DNA from: Trichaptum fuscoviolaceum
Taxonomy: Eukaryota; Basidiomycota; Agaricomycetes; Hymenochaetales; Trichaptaceae
Length of the DNA stretch: 64,000 nt
Direction of reading: 5' to 3'
NCBI GenBank assembly: GCA_910574455.1
Contig: CAJSYZ010000002.1
Location: 3,435,671 to 3,499,670, forward strand
A program made the translations under genes and the position numbers. Shown one piece after another: positions 22,352-34,400 of this stretch. The stretch's first letter is position 1, and the number at the start of each line of letters is the position of its first letter. Below the pieces are notes generated by a model. The model ran no database searches. It worked only from the letters and a program-made list of their open reading frames with translations, and was not told the origin of the DNA.

Positions 22352-24683
22352 TTACGCTAAGCCGCCTTCCTTCAAGATATCAGTACTTTCAACAGCAGGA
22401 AGGGCTTCACCCATCGCGCGTTTGGAAAACATTCTGTTGAAGTCCAACCGAAGAAGTAGTCTCTCCACATGTCTGCGTGTCTCGCCAGCCTTTTCCGATC
22501 TTGCTCTGGCCTTCAAGGAGTTGTGTAGAGAACCCGAAATGTTTGTGGTATTCAACAGCACCGATTTAGATCCGTCACTGACGTTGGAGGCCTGAGTCGT
22601 CGATGATGATAGATTTTCGTAGAATACCTCCAGATGGCCCTTGAGAGTCTGTCGATTTTACTCTTTAGTATCTAATATTTTAGAAAGGGAATTCTTCGAC
22701 AAACCTTGTCTATATCCTTCACAATCTCCCATCTATCCTTTACCATATCTCCCACTGAGACGTCCCCGCCAATGCTGCCTTCGAAGAGAAGCGCAGGAAG
22801 TACGTCACCTCCCCATCTCTCCACTAACCCAGCAAATCGCTCAATTACTTCTAAGATGGCTCGGATACTGGAGGTGAGCGTCGGGTTTGTAAGTAGGCTG
22901 CCAGACAGCAGGTTCTGCAAGAATTTAGCATGCAAGCCACGTAGCGTCGTGAAGTCGAGATATTGTTGCGCATTTGAATACATAGTATCCTTAGATGCCA
23001 AAGAGGGTAGTGTTCGCAGGGACGAAGACTGGGGCAGCTTGATTGAATTCGATGATCTAACAGTTCCATTACTTCGGCTTGTACCCAAACCCTCTTGAGG
23101 ACGCAGTAGTCGCTTGATCTTCTGGAATTCGCTTTCCACAACGTCAATCATCATGTAACCCAAGAGCACATCCATAAACCAGTCCATCAACCTGACAACG
23201 CCCCAACCACAACGAAGAAGCTCCTTTCGTGCCTCCGAGTCCGCTGTTCCTCCCTCATCGTGTCCTGTCCATCGACGACGGGCACGCTGCGCGTTTGATA
23301 GCGAAGTCCAACAAGAATGGATTCTAGTATGGATGTGCCGGAGAGAAGATAGGAAGGCGAAGAGATCTGCGTAAGTTGATAGGTCTGAGGACTGAAGGAA
23401 AAGGTCGAGGGGCCATGCGATTTCGTAAGTCATTCTCAATGTCGTGCCTAGCAAGATGTCATCGAATCGCGTCTGTTCAAAAAAAGATCGGGCAACTGAT
23501 TTGCTCGTATGTTCGGTTAATGATGGCAGGAGGGGTCGAACAGGTCCTGACGGTAGGTGGAAGCGAAGTCGGGATAGGTTCGGATCGTGTTGAGCAGAAG
23601 TGCCTAGTGATGCTCGCAGCATAGCAAGATGTAAATCTTGCTCACGAATCGCTACGTTGGGGCCAGATCGAGATGTGAGCCTAGAGTGTTTTAGTCGCTC
23701 GATTTCCCTTATCAGAGACAAGCAGAATTCGCCATTTTGTAGAAGGAAATAATTCGCTCTAAACAAAGTCGGTGGTCAGAATACGGGCCACAGATGCGAA
23801 GAATCGCTTACAATGAGTCAACAGCATCTTCTACATCAGATATTGTCAGTACGTTCGCCCATAGCCATTCGCTAATATCAGCTCGTATTTGAGCAATAAC
23901 TTGATCGAAGGCATGTTGGTCTTGTGGAAGGACAGAGTCCAGAAGTCTCGCATGCGCGAGCGACAGGACACTCGGGATTTGTTTTTGCCACTTGATCATC
24001 TTAACCGTCCCTATCGCCCTGCCAATGTATTCGATGGATTCTTTCGAGGAGCTCGAGACACATTTGGGAATCTGTTCTGAATCCAGTACATATTTGTCTG
24101 ATGCAAGAGGTTCTTTGGTGGATAAAGCCCCGTGAACAACAAACGCTGAGAGTTGAGCGCGCCATATTCGTTGAACGGCTTCAGCAAGTCTTGACATCAA
24201 GTGTGAAACTCGATATACTCCCGTTTCTGCGCGGGATAGCAGCAGATCAATGAGCCGGCCAGCCGGCCACAGTACTTCTTCTTCAAGGCCATTCATCAAG
24301 GTCTCTAACGCTGCAAGAGGGCTGCTCCATTCAGAGAACGTCGCCCGAATTGCACTGAGCGGAACGAAAGAACCTTGCCCAACATAATCATGATCTTTGC
24401 TAAGGATTTTTGCCTCCGTTTCAACTATAAGCGACTCGTACTCCTCCTTGAGTATATCATTCAGCTTGGCGCAGAAGGCGCACAGATATCGCGAGGACGA
24501 CTGAGACAATCTCTTCGAAGCTGCTCGAATATTGCGATAACGAAAGGCCAGCAGTCCAAGAGATTCGAGGCATTGGCGCTCGCCTGGGTGCAACAGAGGG
24601 ATGAAGTCTGGGTGTAACTTGTAATCCTTAACAAAAAGAGAAGACGAGTGACCAGCAAGAACAAGCAGGATTTCTGCTATCAT
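22352..24683 (-). CDS. Gamma-tubulin complex component 4 (Spc97/Spc98 family)
   Basis: Scaffold subunit of the gamma-tubulin ring complex that nucleates microtubules. Three exons, 24683-23812, 23758-22705 and 22648-22352, join in phase to 740 aa, slightly longer than the ~670 aa of animal GCP4. The start MIAEILLVLAGHSSSLF matches the GCP4 N-terminus; the GRIP1 region follows, with ..SLANYFLLQNGEFCLSLI.. spanning the first intron. The C-terminal GRIP2 region includes VRLMDWFMDVLLGYMMIDVVESEF and ends ..GETRRHVERLLLRLDFNRMFSK.. GCP5 or GCP6 are excluded by size and N-terminus. The start lies 235 bp from that of the divergent TBC gene, so the two probably share a promoter region. Confidence 0.9.
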
Positions 24684-24918
24684 TCCTATTGAAAGCGGTG
24701 TTAGCGTGCCTGTTGAAGAACGTGCCTAGGCAGATGGCAGTAAGGAGGAGGAGGAAGCTGAACGCGTCGCGTCGCGGACGCGCTGGTCAATTTAGGCGTC
24801 GTCGGAGTTGGAAGGCAACCGGACTCGGAGGCGCAGTGCACAGTTTCCCAGTGCTGCCCGCGACCGCCGACACGTCTACTTCAACCTCACACCCTCATGC
24901 GCATTGTTGAATCTCGAC

Positions 24919-27088
24919 ATGGACGACCGCAAGTCCTCCTTTGAAGACATCAGCTTAGATACTATCACTGGCAACGGTCGATCTCTCCATAAGTCCAACT
25001 CTTTCTCGGTGGACGATGCGTTCTCGGACGGTGGCGACGACGAAACGCAGGCCGAATTCACTTCGGATTTCATTCGCAAGGAGCTTGCTAGAAATGCACA
25101 GAATGGACACTCTTGGGATGCAGGTGATGGAGAGGTGGAATTTGAGGACATACAAATAGAGCCGTCGCTTGAGGATCCAGATGCTTCTGTCTCAACTATT
25201 GACATATACGCACCCCCATTACATGGCTCGCCAGATAATCCAACTTCAATAGCTCTTCCTCCATCTCCAGAATCTCGGACAAGTAACACGCATGTAGATG
25301 CAATATCTCCCCAGTCCTTGTCCTTCCGTCCCAGTCCACCTGCGAGCTCTGGACACCATGCCTTCCCATCAGTAGTGATTGACTTGTCGAAACCGTCGGC
25401 ACAGCAAGTCACCATCACCTCTGATTCACTCCCCGCGCCCTCTGAACTAGAACATCCACCTCCTCACTCACCAAATGCTTTACGTTCTGGACTTCCAATT
25501 GAAGCTTCATCGTCGTCCTCTAAGCCGACCATTGCCCCTTCCTCTTCGCTTCCGCTCCCTCTAACAGAACCCAAAACGCCTACACACCGCTCTTCGAAGT
25601 CCACAGGTCCAAGCGCACTCGAACAGGTCATCTCGAAAACTCGTCCTGCATATTTGCCACCAAAACCCAAGCCGGAGGACCGGAAGCATTTGTCAGATTG
25701 GGAGGCCATGATGAAACAGAGTCGGGTTGCTGGTGAGTGTCTACATTCACACATCATAAAGTTAGTATTGATTCATATTCTTTAGAGGAACATAAAAAAA
25801 AGATTAGGCAGGAGCGTCGTCTTGCGCGAGAACGAATGGTGGAGGAATCGATGACTATTTGGGAGCAACAGATTTTGCCAGACTGGAAGTCTGCCGTTCG
25901 AGACGCGAAGCTACGAAAAATGTGGTGGAACGGTGTGCCACCTAAACTCAGAGGTTTGGTTTGGGAAAAGACAGTGGGAAATGCCCTTGCTCTAGGCAAA
26001 GGTAGATATCAACATCTTGCAATACTGGATCAATGCACTAATTATCAGCTCCCGATCCCCTCAGATACATACCGAATGTGTCTCGCTCGCGCACTTCGCG
26101 CACTCTCAGCTGGAACATTCCCGACGACTACGCTTAACCTCATCGACGAAGACATTCGTACAACGCTACCGATGCTGCATATTTTCACTCCTAACGTAGG
26201 CCCGTTGTATCAGGATCTGAAAGATATGTTGTGTGCTTGGGTTGTATCCCGTTCCGACGAGGGGCTGGGATATGTGTTGGGTGCAAGCAAGATTGCAGCC
26301 ATGTTTTTACTAAATATGCAACCAGCAAACGCGTTCGTATCCATGAGCAATATGCTAGAGAGGCATTGTATGCGCAGTTTTTACGGAGGTTTAGCGGCTA
26401 AGGAGGACGTGAGTTATTATTGTCTGAATGATCGTGCTCAGCTAAGAGTTACTAGGTTGAAGCATATTATCGGTAATATTGACCTATTTGTCTTGACTAT
26501 ATGCTAAAGTGCTTATGGGGAGTTCTCAGTATATTCGACACCCTATTAGCGGACTACATGCCAAAAAGTTTGATTATGCTGATTTGTTCTCAAATCTATA
26601 CACACTAACATACTTCCAGTTTACTTCAACTTCAAACAACACCAAGTTTCTCCTTCAGCCTATCTTCCGGGATGGCTAATGCCTCTTTTCCTCAACCATC
26701 TGCCCCTAGAGGCCTGCGCCCGAATATGGGACGTGTTGGTTCTCGAGGGCGACTCGTTTCTTTTTCGGGCTGCACTAGCAATCCTCGCCGTTCTCGAGCC
26801 TCGTCTATTCTTCCCAGATCGGCACGAGCTCTTAGAATTGCTCCAGTGCGTCATGAGCAAGCCATATTGCCCTTTATTTCATTCCCTAAACTAACATACC
26901 TACGTAGCGGGGAAAATAAAGCAGCCCTTGACCTCGCTCGAAGGGAGGGTAGAGTGCTCGGTTTCTGCAAATACGAGATCTACAATATCGACGAAGACAA
27001 CGTATGGGAAGAGATTGACGCTTTAGAAGGATGGTGGAAGGAAAGTACTTGGTCACGACTTATTCAACGTGAATTGCCTGACTTGTAA
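24919..27088 (+). CDS. TBC-domain Rab GTPase-activating protein
   Basis: Probable GAP for a Rab GTPase in vesicle traffic. Six exons, 24919-25732, 25786-26408, 26456-26472, 26530-26567, 26620-26845 and 26908-27088, give 632 aa. The third is a 17-nt microexon; with it the read is KED-VEAYYR-IFDTLLADYMPK, restoring an otherwise broken domain. Residues 1-270 are Ser/Pro-rich and probably disordered. A charged helix (EEHKKKIRQERRLARERMVEE) precedes the TBC domain (~310-590), with WWNGVPPKLRGLVWEKTVGN, DIRTTLPML (the usual IxxDxxR Arg finger is present as IDEDIRTTLP), LGASKIAAMFLL, YLPGWLMPLF and ACARIWDVLVLEGDSFLFR. The downstream ATG at 24919 is preferred to one at 24808 because the extension is Arg-rich and overlaps the divergent promoter. 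The target Rab is unknown. Confidence 0.9.
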
Positions 27089-27354
27089 TAGAATATCCGG
27101 GGTAAATTATAATGTAGTTAATATTATTTTGCTATCATAGTACAGTATGTTTGATTCTGGAGTGGTGGACATGAGAGCAGCTCAAACCTAACGTTGCTGG
27201 CAAGGGGCGTTAAGCGTTCTCGTATCGTCAACACATTCATTACATTTTGTCATCTAACAGTCCATCATAGAACTCTACATATGCTTAGACATGTAACAAT
27301 ACTAAAGTAAAGTCCAAGAAGTCAAATATTTTTAAAGCCTCGTGGACATTCTCA

Positions 27355-29784
27355 TTAATACGCGGTACGACCAGTCTTGACGGTTTGCACAATGCCCTTA
27401 TCCGCGAGAGCGCTAATGAGGTCCATAAGCATAAAGTCACAGCCGCGGCGTGCAACCAAAGACACAGTGACTGGCAACACCTCCTGTATGCCTGAGATCG
27501 TCGAATTGTACGAAATTTGCCCAACTGAATGACAGAGGTTAGTAAGAGCAGAAGGGCGTAGGGTGCGTAATACGTACTGGGAACAACAGCGTCCGGTGAA
27601 CGGGCGTGGACGGCGACACGTCCATCAGAGAAGCCAAACGGTGGAGAGGATACATTGAAGTACGTCTCACGAGAGCTATAGGATCCCGCGCTTTGCCTTG
27701 AAAGAAACGTGTTATAACCTAAGCCTTAGAAATATAATACAAAAATCAGACTCACGGGTATAGGTAAATGCTCTGAGAGCAACTCTTCGCATCCTCGAGT
27801 AGGAAGTTGTTCATTGTCCAGTTTTCGAACGTCTTCTGGTGAACCATCTCTTCGTTGTAGCCATCCTCACCACGCGAAATACCATAGTTCCACCTGCTCA
27901 GGACAGCCGGGTTAATATGCGGATTACGGCCGCCATTAACAGCAGCGTAGTCCTTGAAGAGTTTGCTGCCAAGCACAGACCACTGATGGAAAGCAATGAG
28001 GGTCGGGTATGTCTGTCGTTGAATGGAACGAAGCGTGAGGCCATGAGTCGTAAGTCGACGTGAATCCACCGCAACTCACCGCGTTCAGATAAGTGGCGAC
28101 GGGCGTGGAGATGCCACTCGTCTGGTTCCAATTATCGGCAATGCTATAGTTGGCGATAGTTGCACCCAGGAAATCCTGGAGCTTCGTGAAGAAGCTATTG
28201 TACACTTCCATGGCTGGTTCCGAAACACTTTCGAAGCTCGGAGCAAGAAGCAAAGTCTTCGGGAAGGATGGGTAGGACTTAAACATAGTGTTTTCCCCAT
28301 ACCAGGACTTCCCGAAGGTTTGGAAGAGCTTCGGATCACGGGTCATCTATCAAAAGACGATGGTCAAAATCACTACTGAGAATAGGACACCAGTGCGTAC
28401 GTATCCCCCAGTATCCAATATGTCACTGAGTGGCATGACATGGTCAAGGTCGATAGCGCCTACAGACGGACGGATACCATAGATTCCGTTAGCACCAGAC
28501 GGGCCACGGATGGATCCGCCAGTGTCTGAGCCGATACCGACATCCAACCAGTCATGAGCGCTCGTGCTCGAACCGCCGCCTGTGGACGAACCGGAGGGCT
28601 CACGGTACCCGTCTCCACGAAGAACGAACGAAGCGTGATAGTCAACCCAATCGGCCGTGGCCCTGTCACCATTTGCAAACTGCACCGTCTTGGTCGTACC
28701 AACAATGTTGGCGCCTTGGTCGATGAGTCTTTGGACAGCAGGCCCGGTAACGTTTTGGATACCATATGTCTGATAGAAGGCGCGATTTCCGCAGGAAGCA
28801 ATAATACCCTTGACTGCGACCCGATCATTAGTTTCTATCTACGCTGATAACAAGGATAGCGGAATACGTACTGAAGTAGATGTCCTTGACCGTTACACGA
28901 ACGCCCGCGAGCGGATACTTGCTCTTGTCCTTGGACGTAGCGTAAATCTTTGAGGGGACTCCGATGTATGGCGAAGAGTCAGTATCAAGTGAGGCCGATA
29001 CCACTGCGAAAGTTCCGTTCTTGAGCGGGTGGACGGATTTATAAAATGACTATTAAGAAAATGAAAAAGAAACTTTACATCAATAATGCCGGTGATTTCG
29101 TATTGTTGAGATAAGTACCTGGGTCTCGTCATAGTAGAGCTTATATGGTTCATAGACACTGGTAGAGCCAGAGACATCTTTCGCTAGCACGTAAGGACCA
29201 GGAGGCAGCTGTTAATTGGGGGTATTGGCCTGTATTGAGTGGTACGACTTGGGAAAAGGCAGCGTACGTTGATGCCAGACACTTTGGTCGTAGGAATCTT
29301 GCCTGAAGTAGAGAAGGAGCTGACCCCGGATACGATCAACTTCTCCACACCCAACTTAGCAAGGTAAGTTGTCGCAGATGACGACACGGTTGATGAACCT
29401 TTACCGATGATCAAAACACCTATATGAAGGCTGTTGTAAGTCACCAGACTGAGCCGCTAGAATACTGTCTAACTTACCGCGCAAAAATGAGTCCGTGAAG
29501 ACATCATCCGAAGCCTTGTAGCTAGCAAGGGCGCTTTTGATAGTGTCACTCGTGATTGTACCAGAGTTAGTGACAATAGTCGTGAAAGGAAGCACCTCTC
29601 CAGAAACGGGAGCATTCGAGAGCGAAGCGATCGGCTCTACAGGAAGGTAGTAAGGCTGACCATCAATGTTCAGAGTACGCGAGACACTGATAGAGCTCCA
29701 AGCAGCCGCTTGTCCGCTGAGAGACGAGATAGCAGCAAAGACAGTAGCGGCGAGTACAGCGAAAGCCGAGCGAAATTCGACCAT
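27355..29784 (-). CDS. Secreted amidase-signature family protein
   Basis: Amidase-signature hydrolase; the substrate cannot be told. Nine exons: 29784-29478, 29419-29268, 29208-29119, 29049-28872, 28813-28401, 28346-28080, 28012-27756, 27696-27578 and 27524-27355, giving 650 aa. Residues 1-28 form a likely signal peptide ([22 protein letters not shown]). An N-terminal region of ~180 aa precedes the amidase core. The Ser-cisSer-Lys triad is visible: Lys238 in [11 protein letters not shown], cis-Ser324 in [10 protein letters not shown] and nucleophile Ser343 in [12 protein letters not shown]. The order and spacing fit the family (Lys first, the two serines 19 apart). The architecture resembles the Arp1-type fungal amidases with an extra N-terminal domain, but this is a guess. 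Its promoter abuts the 23.5-kb element on the left. Confidence 0.88.
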
Positions 29785-30857
29785 GTTGGCGACTAAGAGC
29801 TTGGTGTACCGCAGCACTTAGGTCGTCGAGCATCTCCCCGTACTTCCGTCGACTTCATATACGATTCTTGATCCATGATACCGGCCGAGAGTGTTGTCTT
29901 TTCAAGAAATGCCGAGGAGAACAGCTGGCGCTGTGCTGATACACATGGCGGTAAGGCTTAGATGTTGAACTTGAATGGACAGAGATAAGCAAACCTTGGC
30001 CTGAAAAGGAAGGTAGTAGGTCCCGCCTCCTCTCACTGCCAGTGGCAGCGAAGCACCGGACACGATGATATGACGAGCTATATATCGCGCTTATTCCTTC
30101 GAACCGGCAATATCAACGAGATAATAGTCGGAAACTTTAGGCTGATAAAAGACCTCAGAATCCTTATCTTATTATTTATTTGCCATTAGTAAAACGAGCA
30201 CTGCGGCTCCCCATCCGCATCCTCTTCGTACTATCAATTCAGTACCACTAATCATATGACCATCGAGAATAGAACACTGCGACGTATGCACACGCTGTTG
30301 CACAAGTGCGGAGACAACGGCGAAGCGTCAATTCCTCGACTCGATGACTGTAGCTTCTCTGCCCTATTCTTCGACTGACGTCTCATGACTCCGATAGTGA
30401 CCCCTTCAGAACTAATTCCTTAATCCCAATCTCCGAATTACCCACTTCTCGGAGATCATCTATCTTCCAATTAGACAACAGCTCTTCTCGAGATGCGTAT
30501 GACATATCTCCCGCAAGTTGGAACCGATTGTACCTGATCGGCTTCTCTTTTTCCAGTGGCCTTGGCAATCTTAAGCACGCGCGGAGGGATCGACGTTCAA
30601 GTTTATGTCCGAGTGCTGACACTGCTAGTGTGAGCCCGAATGCCAGTGGTACCTGGATTTACAAATCAATGTTGAGACGTTAGACTTGAACCCGCTGACT
30701 CCTTCATCTTTACTGTGATTCATTGTTTCGTATTGACCCGAACCAGATTCGCCCGAACTACTCCCTGTCTGTATCTCATCTTGAACTTTGAAGTAGGGAA
30801 GCTGACTTGAATCCGGACCCGGATTCACTTCAAGTAGTCAAAGCTACGCATAAGGCC
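29785..30857. other. Flank between amidase and the large element
   Basis: About 1.07 kb. Two short minus-strand frames (30383-30622, 79 codons; 30625-30828, 67 codons) have no recognisable product. From about 30630 on it already shows the short words typical of the element (GCCAGTGG, CTTGAA, TTCAAG), so the element or an older relative may once have extended further left. Confidence 0.45.
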
Positions 30858-30892
30858 GCATCAGGGAATCTTCTTTTTTGCTTACGGCTACT
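30858..30892 (+). repeat. Left terminal inverted repeat
   Basis: 35 nt starting GCATCAGGGAATCTTC and ending GCTTACGGCTACT. Matched against the reverse complement of 54336-54369 it differs at three positions plus a 1-nt length change in a T run. Sequence outside it is not shared between the two ends. Confidence 0.8.
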
Positions 30893-31080
30893 TAACCGGC
30901 CTTAAGTCCTCTGAAGCCCTGGGAAGTAAAATTCTACTGATTTACTGATTTCAGGCATGTGGTTTCATTATTCAGGAAGGGGCTTACTGAATTCAGTGCC
31001 GTCAACTGAAATCAGTGCTCTCAGTGCCTCAGTCTCCAGCATTCAAGCATATCAGAAGAATTTATTCTGGCAGTTTAATT

Positions 31081-31260
31081 GCAGTGCTCAAGAGTAAAAG
31101 TGTGTAAGACGTTCAAGTAGTTCATTCCATAAGTAATTCAGCATTTAATCATATAAGTAGACTTTTTCGTCTGTAGGTTTGCAGTACCCAAGCGTGTAAG
31201 TGCGTACTAAGAGGTTCCAGTATTGGTTCATTCCACAAGTAATTTAAGACAGATAAGTAG
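31081..31260 (+). repeat. Left subterminal direct repeat, two ~80-bp copies, period 100 bp
   Basis: Copies at 31081-31160 and 31181-31260 share GCAGT.C.CAAG.GT start, GTTCATTCCA.AAGTAATT in the middle and ATAAGTAG at the end. They lie 0.2-0.4 kb inside the left TIR. Around them CAGTGCCTCAGTG-type words recur. There is no coding sequence from 30893 to 31445. Confidence 0.7.
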
Positions 31261-31445
31261 AAATCAGTGCCTCAGTGTCCCTCAGTAACTACACCACGGC
31301 ATCCTGATCCAGATCGTATTTCGCCACTTCTGCCTGTTCCTCGGCATACTCAGAGAACAAAGGCCACTGCAAGTTGATGATAGTAAGTGTTTGAATACAG
31401 TGGCGGGATGGTTAAAGCCAAAGCTCACCAGTGATCGACCTGCTC

Positions 31446-34400
31446 TTAAAAGTCTGCGCCGTCCGTAGCCGAATCCCATAATGAACCCTCGTCGTCCTCG
31501 CGATCGCCTTCGCCTTCCCCGCCCTTTCTGTCTGCGTCATTCGCCTCGCCCTCAGAGCCTCCACTGAATCCATCACCCACGCTAAGAACCTCGTCCGCAT
31601 CCTTGTTCTTATCCCGATCCTGATCCTTGTCCTCTTCATCGTCATTGTCCTCATCCTGATCCTTGTCCTCGTCTCCCTCGCTAGACACACCCTCGTCCTC
31701 CATGTCGTCCTCCCTCTCCTTGAAATCCTCAACTTCTTCGCCGTCATTATCCTTGTCTTCGTTTCTCTCCTTGCACTTACCACTTCTATTAGCGCCCTCA
31801 CCATGTGTATACTCGCCGCTCGCATCCGCGTCTCCAACGTCGATATATAGGGAGAAATCCCTGCCAGTGACACCCGATCCAACAAGTTCGGCATTCCTTC
31901 CCGCATTGACATCTTCAACGGAGTTGTAAGCTTCTATGCGGGACCGAACCTTCTCCCAGTTTGATTCAGTGAAAAACGAGGAATTTGACAATAAGTTGAC
32001 ATAGTCGTCCGTATGAGGCTGCCACAGAGCACTAGTGAAGTACCACTCAGCACCACCAAGCTCTTCTTTGATATTTTGCAACCGGGCTACCTGCTTATCG
32101 ATTGCAACTTTGACCTGTCCATGAGAGATTCAGTGAATAAAGCCACTGCAAGTACTGAAGTAGATAGATACCGCTGTTGCCGCAAGGGCGAGGGCACCTA
32201 TAGGCTTTCCTATTGTGTTCTTGTCCAATACTTTATGCCGACCCAGGGCCAAGACAATGTGCACGGACAACACTGAGACTACGAGGTCAGAGCAGAACAA
32301 TCCTTGCTTCTGTGTACATTCATAGTCAATGCACGGACTCGAAGGGTGACATTGAGTGAAATCTCACACACCCTTTCCATACTATGCCAGCGTTCCCAGA
32401 GGAATGGTTCAGCTTTCTTCTTGTCGACCATCGTCTGCAACATCTTCACAATTTCTTCGGTCTCCACTGACTTAGAACGCTCGTTGCCGACGAAACTCGA
32501 AATTGACTGCTCGGCTTTCTCAAACAATTTCTTCCGCCAACTATCAGAGCATCTCTGGGCTGCCTACAGAATAGATCATACCTGATTCAGTATGGCCGAT
32601 GTAAGACAAATAGGGATGACTCAACTAAAGAACAGATGTCGGCCAATTGTGTGTCGTAACTAAGTTCGACAGAATCAAATACTTTCCCCCACAGTGTTCC
32701 GATGGACTTATTGTCTGGGTTTTGCCATGGAGTTGTGGACTTTCCGACTGCGCGATACAGCGAAGGCAGAAGAATATGAGTCCAGCCAGCCTGAGTTCCG
32801 GGAGGAAGACACTGATTCGTTGCCCTTTTTTTGCCGAGAGCGCGGGATCCCTCCCTTCCTTTACTATTTCTATCCTTATCCTCAAGTCCTACAGATGTCT
32901 GCATGTAAGCAAGTTAGTGGATGCATGTCACAAACATGAATGGATCAACGCACAGAGCTAGTAGTCCGAGAGACTTTGCGATGACCAAGATGAGCCTTGG
33001 TTGCGAGCACTTCGGGTTTGGGACTGAAGGATACTGTCGTCATCGCAGGTGATTGTGCTTGTGGTGTTGGCGACGCCTCACGACCACTTGCCTGTCAGAA
33101 GAACCGAGAATAAGTACCGAATCAATTGCAGCAATTAGCTCACACTTGCAATATGATGTGCATGAACCGCCAGTGACCTCTTCAGATTGCGAACAGAGGT
33201 AGTAGATTTCATCTGTAGCAATTAGAGGAGTTCTTACCAAGGGAAGCTCAAAGAGAATTAAATACCAGTATATCAGCCTGAGAATGACTGTCTTGCGGTT
33301 CACTCTCCTTAGCAGTATTTAAGTCCTTGTCGCTTGATCAGAAAACAATATGAAATGGAAATTAGATGTGATTGACACTAACTGTTGAGGCAGCCTGGGA
33401 TGGAGGCTTCTTCATATACACGTTCATGCTAGCCTGTTTTAGATAGTAAGGAAGTGCTTTTGAAATTGGGTGGAAGAGTACGAATTACCACATCGATATG
33501 TGAGTTTGAGTCAGGCGGCGACTTCCTCTTCTTATTATTCACAATCATGCTGTCCTACACATAAACAAGGTTTAGTGGACATCCAGATACTTGCCAAAGA
33601 AAGGGGCACCAAAAGTAATCCTAATGAGTGTCGATGCCTACACATACCTGTATCTGTAGATGCGACGCTGGAGACTGCCCCCTATGACCCTCAACAGAAA
33701 TACCGTCCTGACGGGAAAATAGATGAGTATACGGGTGAGGATTAAAAGCAGAATAAACTTACCAATACATCGAGTTGGGAGTTGACGATGTTCGTCATGC
33801 TCGCGCCCTATTCAGAGTACAATTTGGTAAGTAATGAAGGAAGTATATTCGACGCCGGAGGCCACAACAAAGTATGGCACCAAGTCCATGCTTTGTTGTG
33901 TAGAACTCACCTGAATGCCCGATTGTCCCTTGATATTCTTCTTCTCCAGTGCATAAAGAAAGAAAAATAAGTAGCTTGAACGAAACAGGAGATTATGAAG
34001 CCGCTTACCAGTGTTATATGAGCCTGCAACTCGGAGAGAGTGTCGCGGGATAGCTTCCTTTTCTTCAATTTGCTGCTAGCTCCATCCTGTTACGATACAG
34101 AAAAATTGTTAGATAGCCATCGTTGTGCATGAGACTCCACCGACGTATAGTGATTGTGAATCAAACGATTTCTTTGAAGTATAAGCGGCACTTACATTGG
34201 CTTGGGTCGGTATTGTCAGTCTACTCACGTCCTAATTAAACGCACAATCAAAATATTAAGATTTCCTCTGCCAGTCTAATTAATGCTCCATCCAACTCAC
34301 AATATCAGTGTCGGAGTCAACGAGATGTGCCCTCTGTCGTTCGCTAGCTGAGCTATTCTTTACACCTTGGAAACTCGTGAGGGTTACTGTCACTCCTTCA

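Noticed and set aside
24808..24918. Earlier ATG for the RabGAP gene
   Set aside because: The extra 37 residues are Arg-rich and lie in the short divergent promoter shared with GCP4; MDDRKSSFED is a more usual start.
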